Below are positions 55,205-64,000 of a DNA stretch of 64,000 nucleotides, in pieces. The first letter of the stretch is position 1. Each line of letters opens with the position of its first letter. The position numbers were made by a program, and so were the translations under genes. Below the pieces are notes generated by a model, which saw only the letters and a list, made by a program, of their open reading frames with translations, had not been told where the DNA came from and searched no databases. The stretch comes from Flectonema sp. DT1601 (lineage: Eukaryota > Euglenozoa > Diplonemea > Diplonemida > Diplonemidae). The stretch spans positions 806,001 through 870,000 of the forward strand of contig OZ025786.1 in assembly GCA_964019425.1 (NCBI GenBank), given 5' to 3'.

Positions 55205-56570
55205 CGAACAGATGGTGGGCTGCAGTACCCGTGAGATGATGTGTGTGTTACCTAATTACTGAATTAAGAAATATCATACGTAACAAAACTGGTATAGTGG
55301 AGTTGGTAAAAAAAAAAATTTTTTTTTTAATGTTTATTCATGGTGGTGTGTTGCCTTAGTTTAAAAAAAAAGGGAAGGTAATATTACGAAAAAAAAAAAT
55401 ATAAAGAATGAGAACAAAAATAATTTTTAAATATCACAAGAACTCAAATGGTACTGTTACATGTTTGCTTTACATTTCTTTTTATTTTTAAGTTTCGTTT
55501 TTTTTTTTTTTTTTTGGTAACATAAAGAATACCACAGACAAGCCCAATACTGGCTTAAACAAAGGCGCGTTTTTCTTGTTTTGTTTTTTTTTTTTTTTGT
55601 CTTTCATTTTTGTCTTTCCTCTAGCTTCTGATGAAGTAGGGAAACTCTGAATTGTGCCTGTGGTGGTATTTATTTTTTTTATTTTTTTTTTTCTTGGAAA
55701 CCGCGGTGAGGGAACAGGAAGTTGTTTTAAAGTCTTTTTGAAGACAACAATTGAATACATAAGATTGATTACAATGAAGCAGAGCTTCGTTTTCCGTTCT
55801 TTCTTTCTTTCTTTTTTTCCCCATCCTACCCCTCCGAGTCACGTTCTTTTTTTTTTTCTTTTTTTTTTTTATTGTGAAAAAAGTTTCCGACAGCTGTAAG
55901 GGAGAACGGGGGGGGGAAAAGGGGTGAAAAGAAAAAAAAAAATATAGCCAAAGGATACAATGGAGGGTGATTTCGCTAAATAACCAGTGTCAACCCCACA
56001 ACGGGTTCGCCCTTCACTGTCTCTCCCCCTTCTTTTTTTTACAAGTGCTCGAAAGACTAGAGTCATCTGAGCTCGCTACCGACGGATCCGGGGACGACAC
56101 TTGGCATTGCGTAGGAGGTAATTTAAAAAAGAAAAAAAAATAAGGTAATTGGGAGGGAAAAAGGGAAAAGATTGCTATAAAAGTCAAAACAAGTTAGAGT
56201 AGAACTGAAAGGACTCTAATAATAACAAATACTCTCCTCTCACAACTTCCACCAAGTAGAGGGTAAAAACAGGAACATTGGGGAGAGAGGAACTTGAACA
56301 TATAAACGAAAATACTACATAAAGGTACTACAAAAACTACAGCAGCGAAAGGCAAAACACACCTCACCTTCCTTATCTAAGGCTCACAATGAATTGCTCT
56401 TCTTGCTGCCAACAAAAAAAAAAAAAAAAAAAAATGTTGATGTGTGTAACTTCACTTCGTACATAACGAAATAGTATCGACGACTGACTTCAATCAACAC
56501 AACAAAACTTCGTGCTAAAAAAAGAAAATAGGCACTCGAAGCAACTAACTTTTACACAAGTCGAAACCTA
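55205..56570. other. 1.4-kb gene-free stretch, homopolymer-rich
   Basis: Long T and A runs (55498-55515, 55580-55598, 55846-55870, 56413-56432) and a G run (55910-55916). No gene or known repeat seen. Confidence 0.5.
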
Positions 56571-57076
56571 CTATTGTATTATTTCAATAAATTTCTGTTT
56601 ACAAGATCTAAACACCACCTTTCTGTACTCACAGTAACTTAAAGCGTCAGTAGTCATATATTGTTGGGCATCGACGAACCATTTTTGCAATTGCGGCCAA
56701 ATTGTTCCATCAGTCATTGCGTCTAAAGAGAACATAGCAAGAGCGATTGCGAAAACAATAAGACATAAACCTATAGTGCAGTCCTTAATAAACCAACCAA
56801 TAGACGAGCCTGAAACAGACAATAATAATAATGAAATTATTATTATTTCAAAGTTGGTTGTGATGAATCTGTTTGACCAAAGACCGTGAAGATAAATTGA
56901 CCAATCCTGGTTGTGTTTTTTTGTTTTTTTATTTTTTTAAATACTTACCTTAACCACATCATACATATTTACTAAAAATAAACACATACAATAAACAGTT
57001 CCTTAGAACTAGAGATTATCGGCGTTCCAGTAGCCGCTTCAATCAAAAGCAGTGACACCAACAGGGTACCGAAAAG
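56571..57076 (-). CDS. Small membrane protein, 3' exons only (start not found)
   Basis: Last exon is 56809-56571 (acceptor CTGTTTCAG). A preceding exon 57076-56986 (acceptor after an A run) can join it in frame through a GTGTTT donor, giving KELFIVCSSIGWFIKDC. Hydrophobic stretches (LFGTLLVSLLLIEAATG and CTIGLCLIVFAIALAMFSL) suggest two spans, with DGTIWPQLQKWFVDAQQY after them. I find no in-frame ATG, so the start must lie in an earlier exon I could not place; the 34-bp block at 57142-57175 ends at a GTAAAC donor and may be an upstream exon. A better donor (TTAAG/GTAAGT at about 56950) gives no open frame. Confidence 0.4.
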
Positions 57077-57141
57077 CTGTTTTTTTTTTTAATAATTATT
57101 TATTGAAAATTAAGTAAAAGCAACAATTTTCTTTGTTTACC

Positions 57142-57175
57142 AAAATAATAATCTCGCAGTAGGACTGGAGGAAGA
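57142..57175 (-). repeat. 34-bp shared block, copy 2
   Basis: Identical to 52790-52823. On the minus strand it starts with a pyrimidine-AG (tcttcctccag) and is followed by a gtaaac donor, so it could be a small exon or leader of the next gene. Confidence 0.8.
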
Positions 57176-57184
57176 TTATCACTC

Positions 57185-58378
57185 TCACTTAAAAGAGGGG
57201 TCTTCCGTGGCACCCATGCTTAGATATAAACTAACAATATAAACACATACTAAGAAAGCACCTATCAATGTTGCTGCAGTGAGCGATGTACAACTTGAGG
57301 CAGTAGATTGAGAAGCGTCTTCCGTCTCTGATATTTGATGAGACAATTCTGCGATTTGTTTTTTTAGAATGACAAGCTCTTCGTCTACTGCTGAAGGACC
57401 TCGACCACTTTTTAAGACTTCCATGGCTCTACTTTGATTAATTTCAGATGCCTCGCTATACAATTGAACAAGTGGTGGTACTGGTAGAGCTGATGGTGAT
57501 GAGATAGGCTGCTTTCGTGGAGTTACTTCTCTTGTGCGAGGAGTAGATTTTGATTCTACCAAACGTTCTTCAGCAAGTCTTAGTCTTTCTCTCAAGATTG
57601 ATGATTCAGAGCGAAGAGCTTCTAATGTGATTGCGTCTTCTTGTTTTGTCTCCAGTCTAACTTGCATTGATCTAGCTGATAATGTCTTCTCACTTAGTTG
57701 TTGTGTTAATTCAGTTACTTTTGATTCGAGACGATGAACCTCTCTTTGAGAGTTCTCTAAGACTGTTGTTTGGTAAACTGTGTTCTGAAGTTTACTGCGA
57801 AGCTCTTCGACTTCTGAGTGAGCGTCTTGATGGCTTCTGTGACGGAATTTTTCTTTTTCAAAATCGAGGGCGTGGTTACGAGCTCTCTCCTGATCAAGAA
57901 GTGCCTGTAGTTCAACAACTTTTCTATCTGAAGGAACACCTGAAGAGTTTAAAGAATTCGATAAAGAGTGACCCCGTCTCGGTGAAGTTGGTGAAGGTGA
58001 ATCCAAAAGAGGAGGAGCTATATTCTTTGCCTTGATTCGAGCACGTAAATCTTCTGTTTCAGAATTCACTGATTGGAATCTTGGTGAGATTGAATACGCT
58101 CCCCTTGATCCTGATCTCCTTCCTGGAGACCCAGTCCGTGAACTAATCCGTGGTGAACGCATTCCATCAGAAAGTGGTGATCCAGTGTACAGACCTTGTC
58201 TTGCAGCTTCAATACTTGCTTCTATTTCCCTTTGCTTCTTTCTTGACTTATCGAAATCCTTCATTTCTCGAATCATCAGCTTCCCTCTTCTTTCTTCAAG
58301 AGCCAGATCCTCTCTGCCTTGTCTCTCATTTCTGAACAAGACGTGGTTTCGGTTCAATCCCTCTGTCGCAATGACCAT
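57185..58378 (-). CDS. Tail-anchored coiled-coil protein
   Basis: 397 aa from ATG 58378. An earlier in-frame start is unlikely because the frame upstream runs through a Lys-coding A run and the 18S rRNA piece; an acceptor-like CTATAG lies one base before this ATG. The first third is charged and then Ser/Arg/Pro-rich with SP sites (SPRISSRTGSPGRRSGSRG). Residues about 175-300 are a coiled coil (VVELQALLDQERARNHALDF, REVHRLESKVTELTQQLSEK). One span near residues 366-387 (AATLIGAFLVCVYIVSLYL) close to the C-terminus marks a tail-anchored protein, as in golgins and similar tethers. Family not identified. Confidence 0.75.
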   Translation of the reverse strand: MVIATEGLNRNHVLFRNERQGREDLALEERRGKLMIREMKDFDKSRKKQREIEASIEAARQGLYTGSPLSDGMRSPRISSRTGSPGRRSGSRGAYSISPRFQSVNSETEDLRARIKAKNIAPPLLDSPSPTSPRRGHSLSNSLNSSGVPSDRKVVELQALLDQERARNHALDFEKEKFRHRSHQDAHSEVEELRSKLQNTVYQTTVLENSQREVHRLESKVTELTQQLSEKTLSARSMQVRLETKQEDAITLEALRSESSILRERLRLAEERLVESKSTPRTREVTPRKQPISSPSALPVPPLVQLYSEASEINQSRAMEVLKSGRGPSAVDEELVILKKQIAELSHQISETEDASQSTASSCTSLTAATLIGAFLVCVYIVSLYLSMGATEDPSFK

Positions 58379-58501
58379 CCTATAGTATTGGTTGTTAATA
58401 GCGGTATTAATGATTTGACGATGGTTCGGTGTTCTCGGTGTGGATTTCTCTTTCTCCTTTTTTTTTTTTTTTTTTTTTGTTCTCCTGTTTGAAAAATAAA
58501 T

Positions 58502-58650
58502 GGGAAATTCATTACTAGCAGGAAAGACGAACTTCTGCGAAAGCATTCGACAAGAATGTCTTCATTAATCAAGAACGAGAGTGTGGGGATCGAAGATGAT
58601 CAGATACCGTCGTAGTCCACTACTGTAAACGATGCCGTCTCAGGATCGAG
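58502..58650 (+). rRNA. Fragment of nuclear 18S rRNA
   Basis: About 150 bp aligns to the conserved centre of eukaryotic 18S rRNA (helices 23-24 and the loop equal to E. coli about 690-800): gaaattc, aaagacgaac, tgcgaaagcattcg, cattaatcaagaacg, gatcgaagatgatcagata, ccgtcgtag, gtaaacgatgcc. Flanks are unrelated (a T run before, ordinary intergenic DNA after), so it is a stray piece, not a gene. It is well preserved. The part gtagtccac...tgtaaacgatg differs from the usual gtctcaaccataaacgatg. Confidence 0.9.
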
Positions 58651-61254
58651 AGATGCAGCTCATCAGTAAAATCAAAACAATCACATTTTAAATATGTTCC
58701 TGAGTGAGAAATTAACATTACGTTTATTTGTAATTAACTTCTTATCGTTATGTTTCTTTTTCTCTTTTTTCTTTTTTTTTTTGTTCTCTTTTGATACTCG
58801 AATAAGAAAGAAGGAAAGGGAAAAAAAAAAGAAAAAAAAAAGAACGATGCTACAATAAATTGCAGAACAAGTCACTACTTGGCGTCACCCTTATCAGAAA
58901 CAGTGAGCAAATGATGGGGGTAATCGGCTTGTTATAGTGTTGTCTTGATTTCCTGTCCAATTATGAAGGAGAAAAAAATGAATACAAAACTGACAGCTCC
59001 GCACCTTATGGTCGATAGCAGTTTTGATTTTCGCACAGTTTTCCCAAAAACTGTTGAAGAAAAAGGGAACTGAAAAAAAAGAAAACTTAATTCCCAAAAA
59101 AACAAAAATAAATAAGTAAGTAAATCACTTTAACCGTAGCTATGACATGTTGTGATGTTGTAAATTAGAACCGAAAACAAACAACATGAATGTGTTGTAA
59201 TCTTTCGCTTATCTAAATCTGATCGCTGGAGGGACAACGTAATCAGTTTATTAGTTTCTATTGCAATTAAGCAATCTTTTGGGGGAAAAAATTATTGAAG
59301 ATTCATTTGCTTAAAAGGAGTGAGGAAAGTCCGCTAATTTTGTACCTAAAATCGGTCGTTTGCGTGTGTGGCTAGGACTGGAGGGATAACTTCAAATACC
59401 CGTGTGATTATTATTTTTGTGTGCATCATAGAACTTCAGCTTTTTTTTTTTTTGCAACTCTTAAAAAGGGGTTGGGTAAATTGATACTGTATTATCAAGC
59501 TTAAAGGAATAATAATCTCTCAGACAATCTTGTGGGGTAACATACTTCATTATTAAAAGCTCGGGGGGGGGGGGGACTTGGATGAAATGTAGCACCGTGC
59601 TATGCTGTTAAACACACTAATTTTAGTTTTTTTCTACATCACAGAGTTAGAACAGTATGAGTAGTAGTTAGGAGAGATGGAAGCTGCTTTTCTCAGCATC
59701 ACCACGAAAGTGAAACAGCAATCGAAAAGAGAAGCAAGAGTTGAAGGCTAGGGTTCACACTAATTACTAATTACCTGAGTAGCAATATCAATATCAATGT
59801 GAACCCGAGAACGTTATTCCATCCCGAGTGTTTGTTGGGATTGAAACTATTCGAACTACGTTTTGGGATTCTACTTCGTTGGCCGGTACATTTAAATACT
59901 GAAATGCAAAAATGGGAAGAGGAAAGAAAGAAAATAAACTACAACCTAAACCTCGTACCGAGCACGTGATAACCAAAACTTGAGAGAGTCAGCCAGTAGG
60001 AACACATCTCTCACTGAAATATGACACCACGTTACATAGTTACTCTCGGACAGGTGTACAACAGCTTGCTATCTTTGCTAATGATTTCGAGATTTTAGTC
60101 CGCACATGAGTAATTCTCACAGCGACAGAGGACCCAAATCTTAAAGGCTATTTTTAAACCAACAAACAAACAAAAAAAAAATGAGAGGAGAAAGGCTAGA
60201 TAGAAGATAGTTTGGTAAGTTAGTTTTGGGTTTATAAACACGTGCGTTGAATACAATAAAAGGGGGAGAGTTCTAAATGGGGTACAGGAACACATCATGT
60301 GCAGCAGGCAACACAGCTCGGTTTTCAAAGTAGATTTCACTCTTTTTTGACTCTTTTTTTCAGAGGCTAATCTACAGTGCTTTAACTTTGAAATCACACA
60401 CATTTTGTTTTCCAAAAGAATCCCTCTCAAGAAAAGAACAAAAAATGTTAGCCGAGTCCAAAAGGACACTAAGTACCAGTTAGGTGAGACGCTGGTTCTC
60501 TTCAGATCCTCATAGTAGCACGTTGCCAACAATTTAAAAAAAAAAAATAAAATAAAAAAAAAACGGAACAGAAAACTTGCCCCCTACAGAGTGCTCAGCA
60601 GGAAACAAGCGGCAAGAGGAATTGCAATGTAAGTCGCCGAAACAACTATTAAATGATTGAGTATGAAGCATTACAAAAGTTCTAACTATTTACTCGAAGA
60701 GAGGACAGAGTGAGGGCAATTTGCATGCATGACACAATTGAGTGTATAAAAAGGAAACATTATTCAAATCAGCGCAATAATGATGATTAGAAAAACAACG
60801 AAGATCTTGTTCTCATTTAAGGTATGAAGAAGAACAAAAAAAAAAAAAGAAAAAGAATTATTAGTAGCAACATTCCTTGCCATGGCCCATCAGCTAACAT
60901 TCATGAATTATTTATTCATGTACGAAGCCTAGGAAGCCAAAAATCAGAAAAAGCTCACAAGGGTAACAGTTAGATAGCTACCAACCAACTGTGAGACTCT
61001 CACGATGCGTGGGGGAAAAAACAAAAGAAGAAAAAAAAGAAGAGGAAGAATGTAATTTTTTATTATTTTTTTATTATTCTTTTTTCCCCCCCTTCCTCCA
61101 AACTGTTTTCATGCACAATCCACAGAAGTTTTCAATGAAGCTACGAAAACAAATTTGAATAAAGAGAGGAAAAAATAGGCTCCGAAGTAGTATTCAACGG
61201 AACAAAGCAACCTATTAATAGGGTAATTATGGTCGAAGGAAATAAGACGCAGAC

Positions 61255-62912
61255 AGACGAATCTCCATCAGGCGTCTAAAAAGGAAAAACACAAACAAAT
61301 ACAAATATCGAACCGGCTCTGTATTATTATTGATTTGATAAATTAGAAAAGGTGGCATGATACACTTGACAGAAGAATCTCCATCACGTGCTGGTCCCGA
61401 AGAAGAACTCCGCGGGACAATTAAGTTTACTTAAAATTTTGCTTTTTTATGAATCTGAAAGAACGGGAAAAAAAAATTGCAATCCTTCATCTGCAGCTAT
61501 TCTATTGAGAAACTCCACAGAATAGTAACAACCCACCCCGAAGAAGATCTCCACGGGGGAAATACCAATTGTAGTGTACCAGTCCCAAAGATGAACTCCA
61601 AGGGACACATCGTCGATTCTACACAAATAATGTCATCCCAAAGAGAAACTCCACGGGATGACAACTCCCTACTGCGCACCTTAATGTAGCACAGCGAGAT
61701 ATGTCACTTTATCACTCACGGCCATCCTAAAGAAGAACTCCGCGAGATGACCGTAAATAAGAATGCAAGAATGACAACTCAAGAGATCGAAGAAAAAAAA
61801 AAAAAAAAACATCATCTGTCCCATTTCATATCTGCTACTTAGCTCGCTACTTTCTTATGATGCCCTTACAAAAAGAAGGTTCAGTAGGACAAAGAGCTGG
61901 GCACTGAGCACATGAATTTCATCAAACAGACGGAAGGGAAAAAAAAAAAAAAAAAAAGAACAACTTACAGTCCAATAGAAGAACTCCACAGGACAGATAT
62001 TACTTTGACGGTGCTTTCCCTAAAGAGATACTCCAAAGGAAAGCAACGAGTCAGTTGGTACATAAATCCGTTTTGAGAAGCTGAATGATATGTCGTTTGC
62101 ATCCCAAAGAAAAACTCCACGGGTGTGATAAACGTCAGACCTAAACTAATCAAAAAGGGACAGATGCGTATCGTAGATGATCAAATATAAGTTGTAAGTT
62201 CTGTTCCATCCCAAAGAGAAACTCCACGGGATAGGCAACGAACCTGTCTGGCAATAATCAGAATTAAGGAAGCAAAAAAAAAAAAAAAAAAACTAAAAAC
62301 TAAATAAATAAATAATTATACAGAGCCGACGCAATCGCTCGCTGAATTGTTTTTTTTTTTTTTTTTTTGAACTTTTCATCCCAAAGAAGAACTCCACGGG
62401 AATAAGCTCACAAGCAAGATTTATTTTTTCTATTCTAAATTCAACACAAGATACTTGCGAGTATTTATGAGAGGAAGAAAAGAAAAAAAGGGAAAAGTGA
62501 GGGCGAATTTTTTTTTTTTTTGATTGTGCAGAAGAATCTCTGCTCCCGAATTCCAAGGAAATATTTTACCTGTTGTCAAATTATGTACATTTCAATCTAT
62601 TTGAGAAATTGCCAAACGGAGAGTCTTTTTTTTTTTTAATATCGAAGGCTTTAAAAAATCAGAACATACCAGTATGTCAGCGAGAGGTTCGTTCGACATG
62701 AACTGGGTCTGTCAAGCACAACTTCAACGAAAAAAAAGAATACACCCCCCAGGAACGCTACGACGTTCGTTATGTATATATCGTTGAAAAGACAAGAAAA
62801 AAATCCAAGAAGAAAGGATGAGTGCGATTTATATTTTAGTTAGTAGCTTATAAATCGACTCATAAAAACACCGTCGGCGATATTCCATACCGAAGAACTC
62901 GGTATAGAATAT
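61255..62912. repeat. Array of about 13 hairpins with shared loop and changing stems
   Basis: Stem pairs (left/right): 61255-61259/61273-61277 AGACG/CGTCT; 61394-61399/61413-61418 GTCCCG/CGGGAC; 61497-61503/61519-61525 CTATTCT/AGAATAG; 61536-61540/61554-61558 CCCCG/CGGGG; 61582-61586/61602-61606 GTCCC/GGGAC; 61631-61639/61655-61663 TGTCATCCC/GGGATGACA; 61719-61728/61744-61753 (two mismatches); 61970-61973/61991-61994 GTCC/GGAC; 62013-62019/62038-62044 GCTTTCC/GGAAAGC; 62100-62105/62121-62125 (one bulge); 62208-62212/62228-62232 ATCCC/GGGAT; 62379-62382/62398-62401 TCCC/GGGA; 62880-62891/62901-62912 (11 pairs, one mismatch, shorter loop). Most loops are 13-18 nt and close to AAAGARRAACTCCAC. 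A degenerate copy lies at 62528-62543. Spacers are unrelated and uneven. Confidence 0.85.
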
Positions 62913-63015
62913 GCATTTAAGTAGGAAATAATATAATAAATGATTGTAGAGAATCACACAGACAGACTGATGATGATGAATAAGATAACGTTCATCATCT
63001 TCTGTTGGTGTTGTT

Positions 63016-63315
63016 CTATTCTGATGAGCAGTCAGACGTAGACGATGAATCATCCAATTCAAATCTAACTCTTTGGGTAATCGTAATCACTTCTTCTCCT
63101 CTTGTTCTTACAACTACTCTCTCAGTTGGAATAACTGGGTTTAATCCCTTTAAAGGGACTGCTCTCTTCTTTATCTTCTTGGTTCTTGGCTTCATCGATT
63201 TTGGATTCCTCGAAGACAAATATCTGTTCATAAGTTCATCGACTTCTGTTTCCATATTACCTTTGCCCTTACTCTGGGACAAGAAACACTGGTGGCTTGA
63301 TGATGTAGCACCCAT
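63016..63315 (-). CDS. Small basic protein with myristoylation-like start
   Basis: 99 aa from ATG 63315. The start MGATSSSHQC fits N-myristoylation with a nearby Cys for palmitoylation. A helical stretch (METEVDELMNRYLSSR) leads to a strongly basic middle (KSMKPRTKKIKKRAVPLKG) and a Ser/Asp-rich tail (LDDSSSTSDCSSE). An in-frame ATG upstream (63384) is possible, but that part is poor in quality and overlaps a TATA-like upstream repeat, so the shorter form is chosen. Family unknown; membrane association is inference. Confidence 0.6.
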   Translation of the reverse strand: MGATSSSHQCFLSQSKGKGNMETEVDELMNRYLSSRNPKSMKPRTKKIKKRAVPLKGLNPVIPTERVVVRTRGEEVITITQRVRFELDDSSSTSDCSSE

Positions 63316-63342
63316 TTGTTTTTGTTTTTTTTTATGTGTGTT

Positions 63343-63371
63343 TTTGAAAAACTTATAAAAATAGAGGGGGT
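63343..63371 (-). promoter_or_regulatory. 29-bp upstream repeat with TATA-like core, copy 1
   Basis: Minus strand accccctctatttttataag and on, 28 bp before ATG 63315, identical to 63573-63601. The tatttttataa could serve as a core promoter element, or ttataag as an acceptor. Confidence 0.45.
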
Positions 63372-63572
63372 GAAACTTTGACAATGTGAAAACAGTAACA
63401 ACTTTAGATATTAAAGAAAAAACAAAATTAATATCAAGTACTTGACTGAAAAATATTTGTAGTTGTTAATCAAAGAAAATTACCTTTAGAAAAAAGAGAA
63501 GATAAAAAAGAAAAAATATAAAGAGATAATAACTACATTTTTTTGTCTTATTGACCAGAAAACGTTGTCGAA

Positions 63573-63601
63573 TTTGAAAAACTTATAAAAATAGAGGGGG
63601 T
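63573..63601 (-). repeat. 29-bp upstream repeat, copy 2
   Basis: Identical to 63343-63371, 230 bp further upstream, and directly adjoining the shared upstream block at 63596-63650. Confidence 0.6.
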
Positions 63602-63650
63602 AACTTGATACTAATATTAAATGGAAAGCAACTTGAAACTGGCAAAAACG
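63596..63650 (-). promoter_or_regulatory. Shared upstream block (paired TCAAGTT boxes), copy 3
   Basis: Minus strand: ttgccagtttcaagttgctt, AT-rich spacer of the same length as at 22456-22510, then tatcaagttaccccc. Confidence 0.5.
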
Positions 63651-63916
63651 GGAGGGGGGGAAAAAAAAGGATATTATTATACCAAACTATTAACGAACCA
63701 TGTCGACTATATTGATCAGCTCTGTATAGATATTGAGGTACTATTAATTTTAGAACAAAAAAAGTGAGAATATGAAAAGTAGAGATTAGTAAAAGAAAAG
63801 TATTCATTTCCACAGTTTCCTAACATCAAAAGGGTAATAGAATATGTAGTTTCAGGAGCCTTAATCTTATACTACTTGTCCCTTTTTAGGCCTTCATCAG
63901 TAAGTTCTAAGGGACT

Positions 63917-64000
63917 TCATTCTATGTTGAAGTTGCTATTGTTCTGAGATAAAAATCCATCAGGGTTCATATTGATAAGTTCCTGTACAGATTTTGAGTT
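63917..64000 (-). CDS. C-terminus of an unknown protein at the right edge
   Basis: A minus-strand frame enters from the edge and stops at TGA (63917-63919): 27 residues ending NPDGFLSQNNSNFNIE. Composition is protein-like and the strand agrees with all other genes, but it is too short to be sure. Confidence 0.35.
   Translation of the reverse strand, partial: NSKSVQELINMNPDGFLSQNNSNFNIE

Larger units (their letters stand above)
58379..63015. other. 4.6-kb stretch without protein genes
   Basis: Contains the 18S rRNA piece (58502-58650), a middle part (58651-61254) with A/T runs, a G run at 59564-59574 and nothing I can name, and the hairpin array (61255-62912). Short frames here are low-complexity. 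Confidence 0.6.

Noticed and set aside
57175-57200. Possible 24-bp intron (gtgagag...cctccag) after MGATEDPSF
   Set aside because: Same size objection; the short C-terminus is acceptable without it.
59322-59332. gaggaaagtcc, identical to the CR-I core of bacterial RNase P RNA
   Set aside because: A matching CR-V partner is weak (atagaacttcagctt near 59428) and the spacing is short; an 11-base match can be chance.
60095-60532. Minus-strand frame of 145 codons, Leu/Phe/Cys-rich
   Set aside because: Low-complexity composition as expected from AT-rich DNA; no domain, no splice context.
61255-62912. CRISPR array
   Set aside because: Spacing is irregular, repeats are not identical, stems differ between copies, and the genome is eukaryotic.
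1-64000. tRNA genes, U1/U2/U6 snRNA, retroelements
   Set aside because: Searched by eye for B-box sequences, snRNA cores and reverse-transcriptase motifs; none found.

Overview
The window reads as nuclear DNA of a free-living microbial eukaryote (protist). Genes carry short GT-AG introns (mostly 60-110 bp, donors usually GTATGT), intergenic DNA is AT-rich and full of long A or T runs, and the proteins are eukaryotic (DDX55/Spb4 helicase, ligase III-type ligase, actin-related protein, F-box protein, receptor kinases). Every protein gene I can support, about two dozen, lies on the minus strand. Several have a pyrimidine-AG splice acceptor a few bases before the start codon with no visible upstream exon. 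A 150-bp piece of 18S rRNA at 58502-58650 has a CCAC...TGTAAACGATG stretch that, from memory, resembles Euglenozoa more than the usual eukaryotic form. One-strand layout, acceptor-like 5' ends and that rRNA piece together suggest an organism with polycistronic transcription and trans-splicing, perhaps a euglenozoan. This is an inference, not an identification.

Layout, left to right: a J-domain protein cut by the left edge, with a decayed piggyBac transposon 28 bp before its start (603-2348); an actin-related protein; a prolyl-4-hydroxylase-like oxygenase; a five-exon coiled-coil membrane protein; a helical, possibly mitochondrial protein; an F-box protein; a 3-kb gene-free stretch; two small membrane proteins; a pseudokinase with leucine-rich repeats; a small coiled-coil protein; a PSI/TMEM198-like multi-pass protein with a Tudor-like tail; the Spb4/DDX55 helicase; and a five-exon gene for a probable mitochondrial protein (26330-27282).

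27.8-40.3 kb holds a tandem array of four receptors: signal peptide, RCC1-like WG repeats, one membrane span and (in three of four) a tyrosine-kinase-like domain. The kinase halves are almost identical in DNA, while the repeats differ at the same place in each repeat; the third copy has lost its kinase in frame. Then come a ligase III-type DNA ligase fused to an ALC1-type macrodomain and two BRCT domains, a 3.4-kb gene-free stretch with a 779-bp inverted-repeat element, an FCP1/SCP-type phosphatase, a Siw14-type phosphatase, a Cys-rich membrane protein with the same Tudor-like tail as the earlier one, a partly resolved small membrane protein and a tail-anchored coiled-coil protein.

The right end (58.4-63.0 kb) has no convincing gene but contains the 18S piece and, at 61255-62912, an array of about 13 hairpins with a shared loop (near AAAGARRAACTCCAC) and stems that differ from copy to copy while staying paired. 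With the variable receptor array, this is the most unusual signal in the window. Several short dispersed repeats, some hairpin-bearing and some sitting before genes, run through the intergenic DNA.
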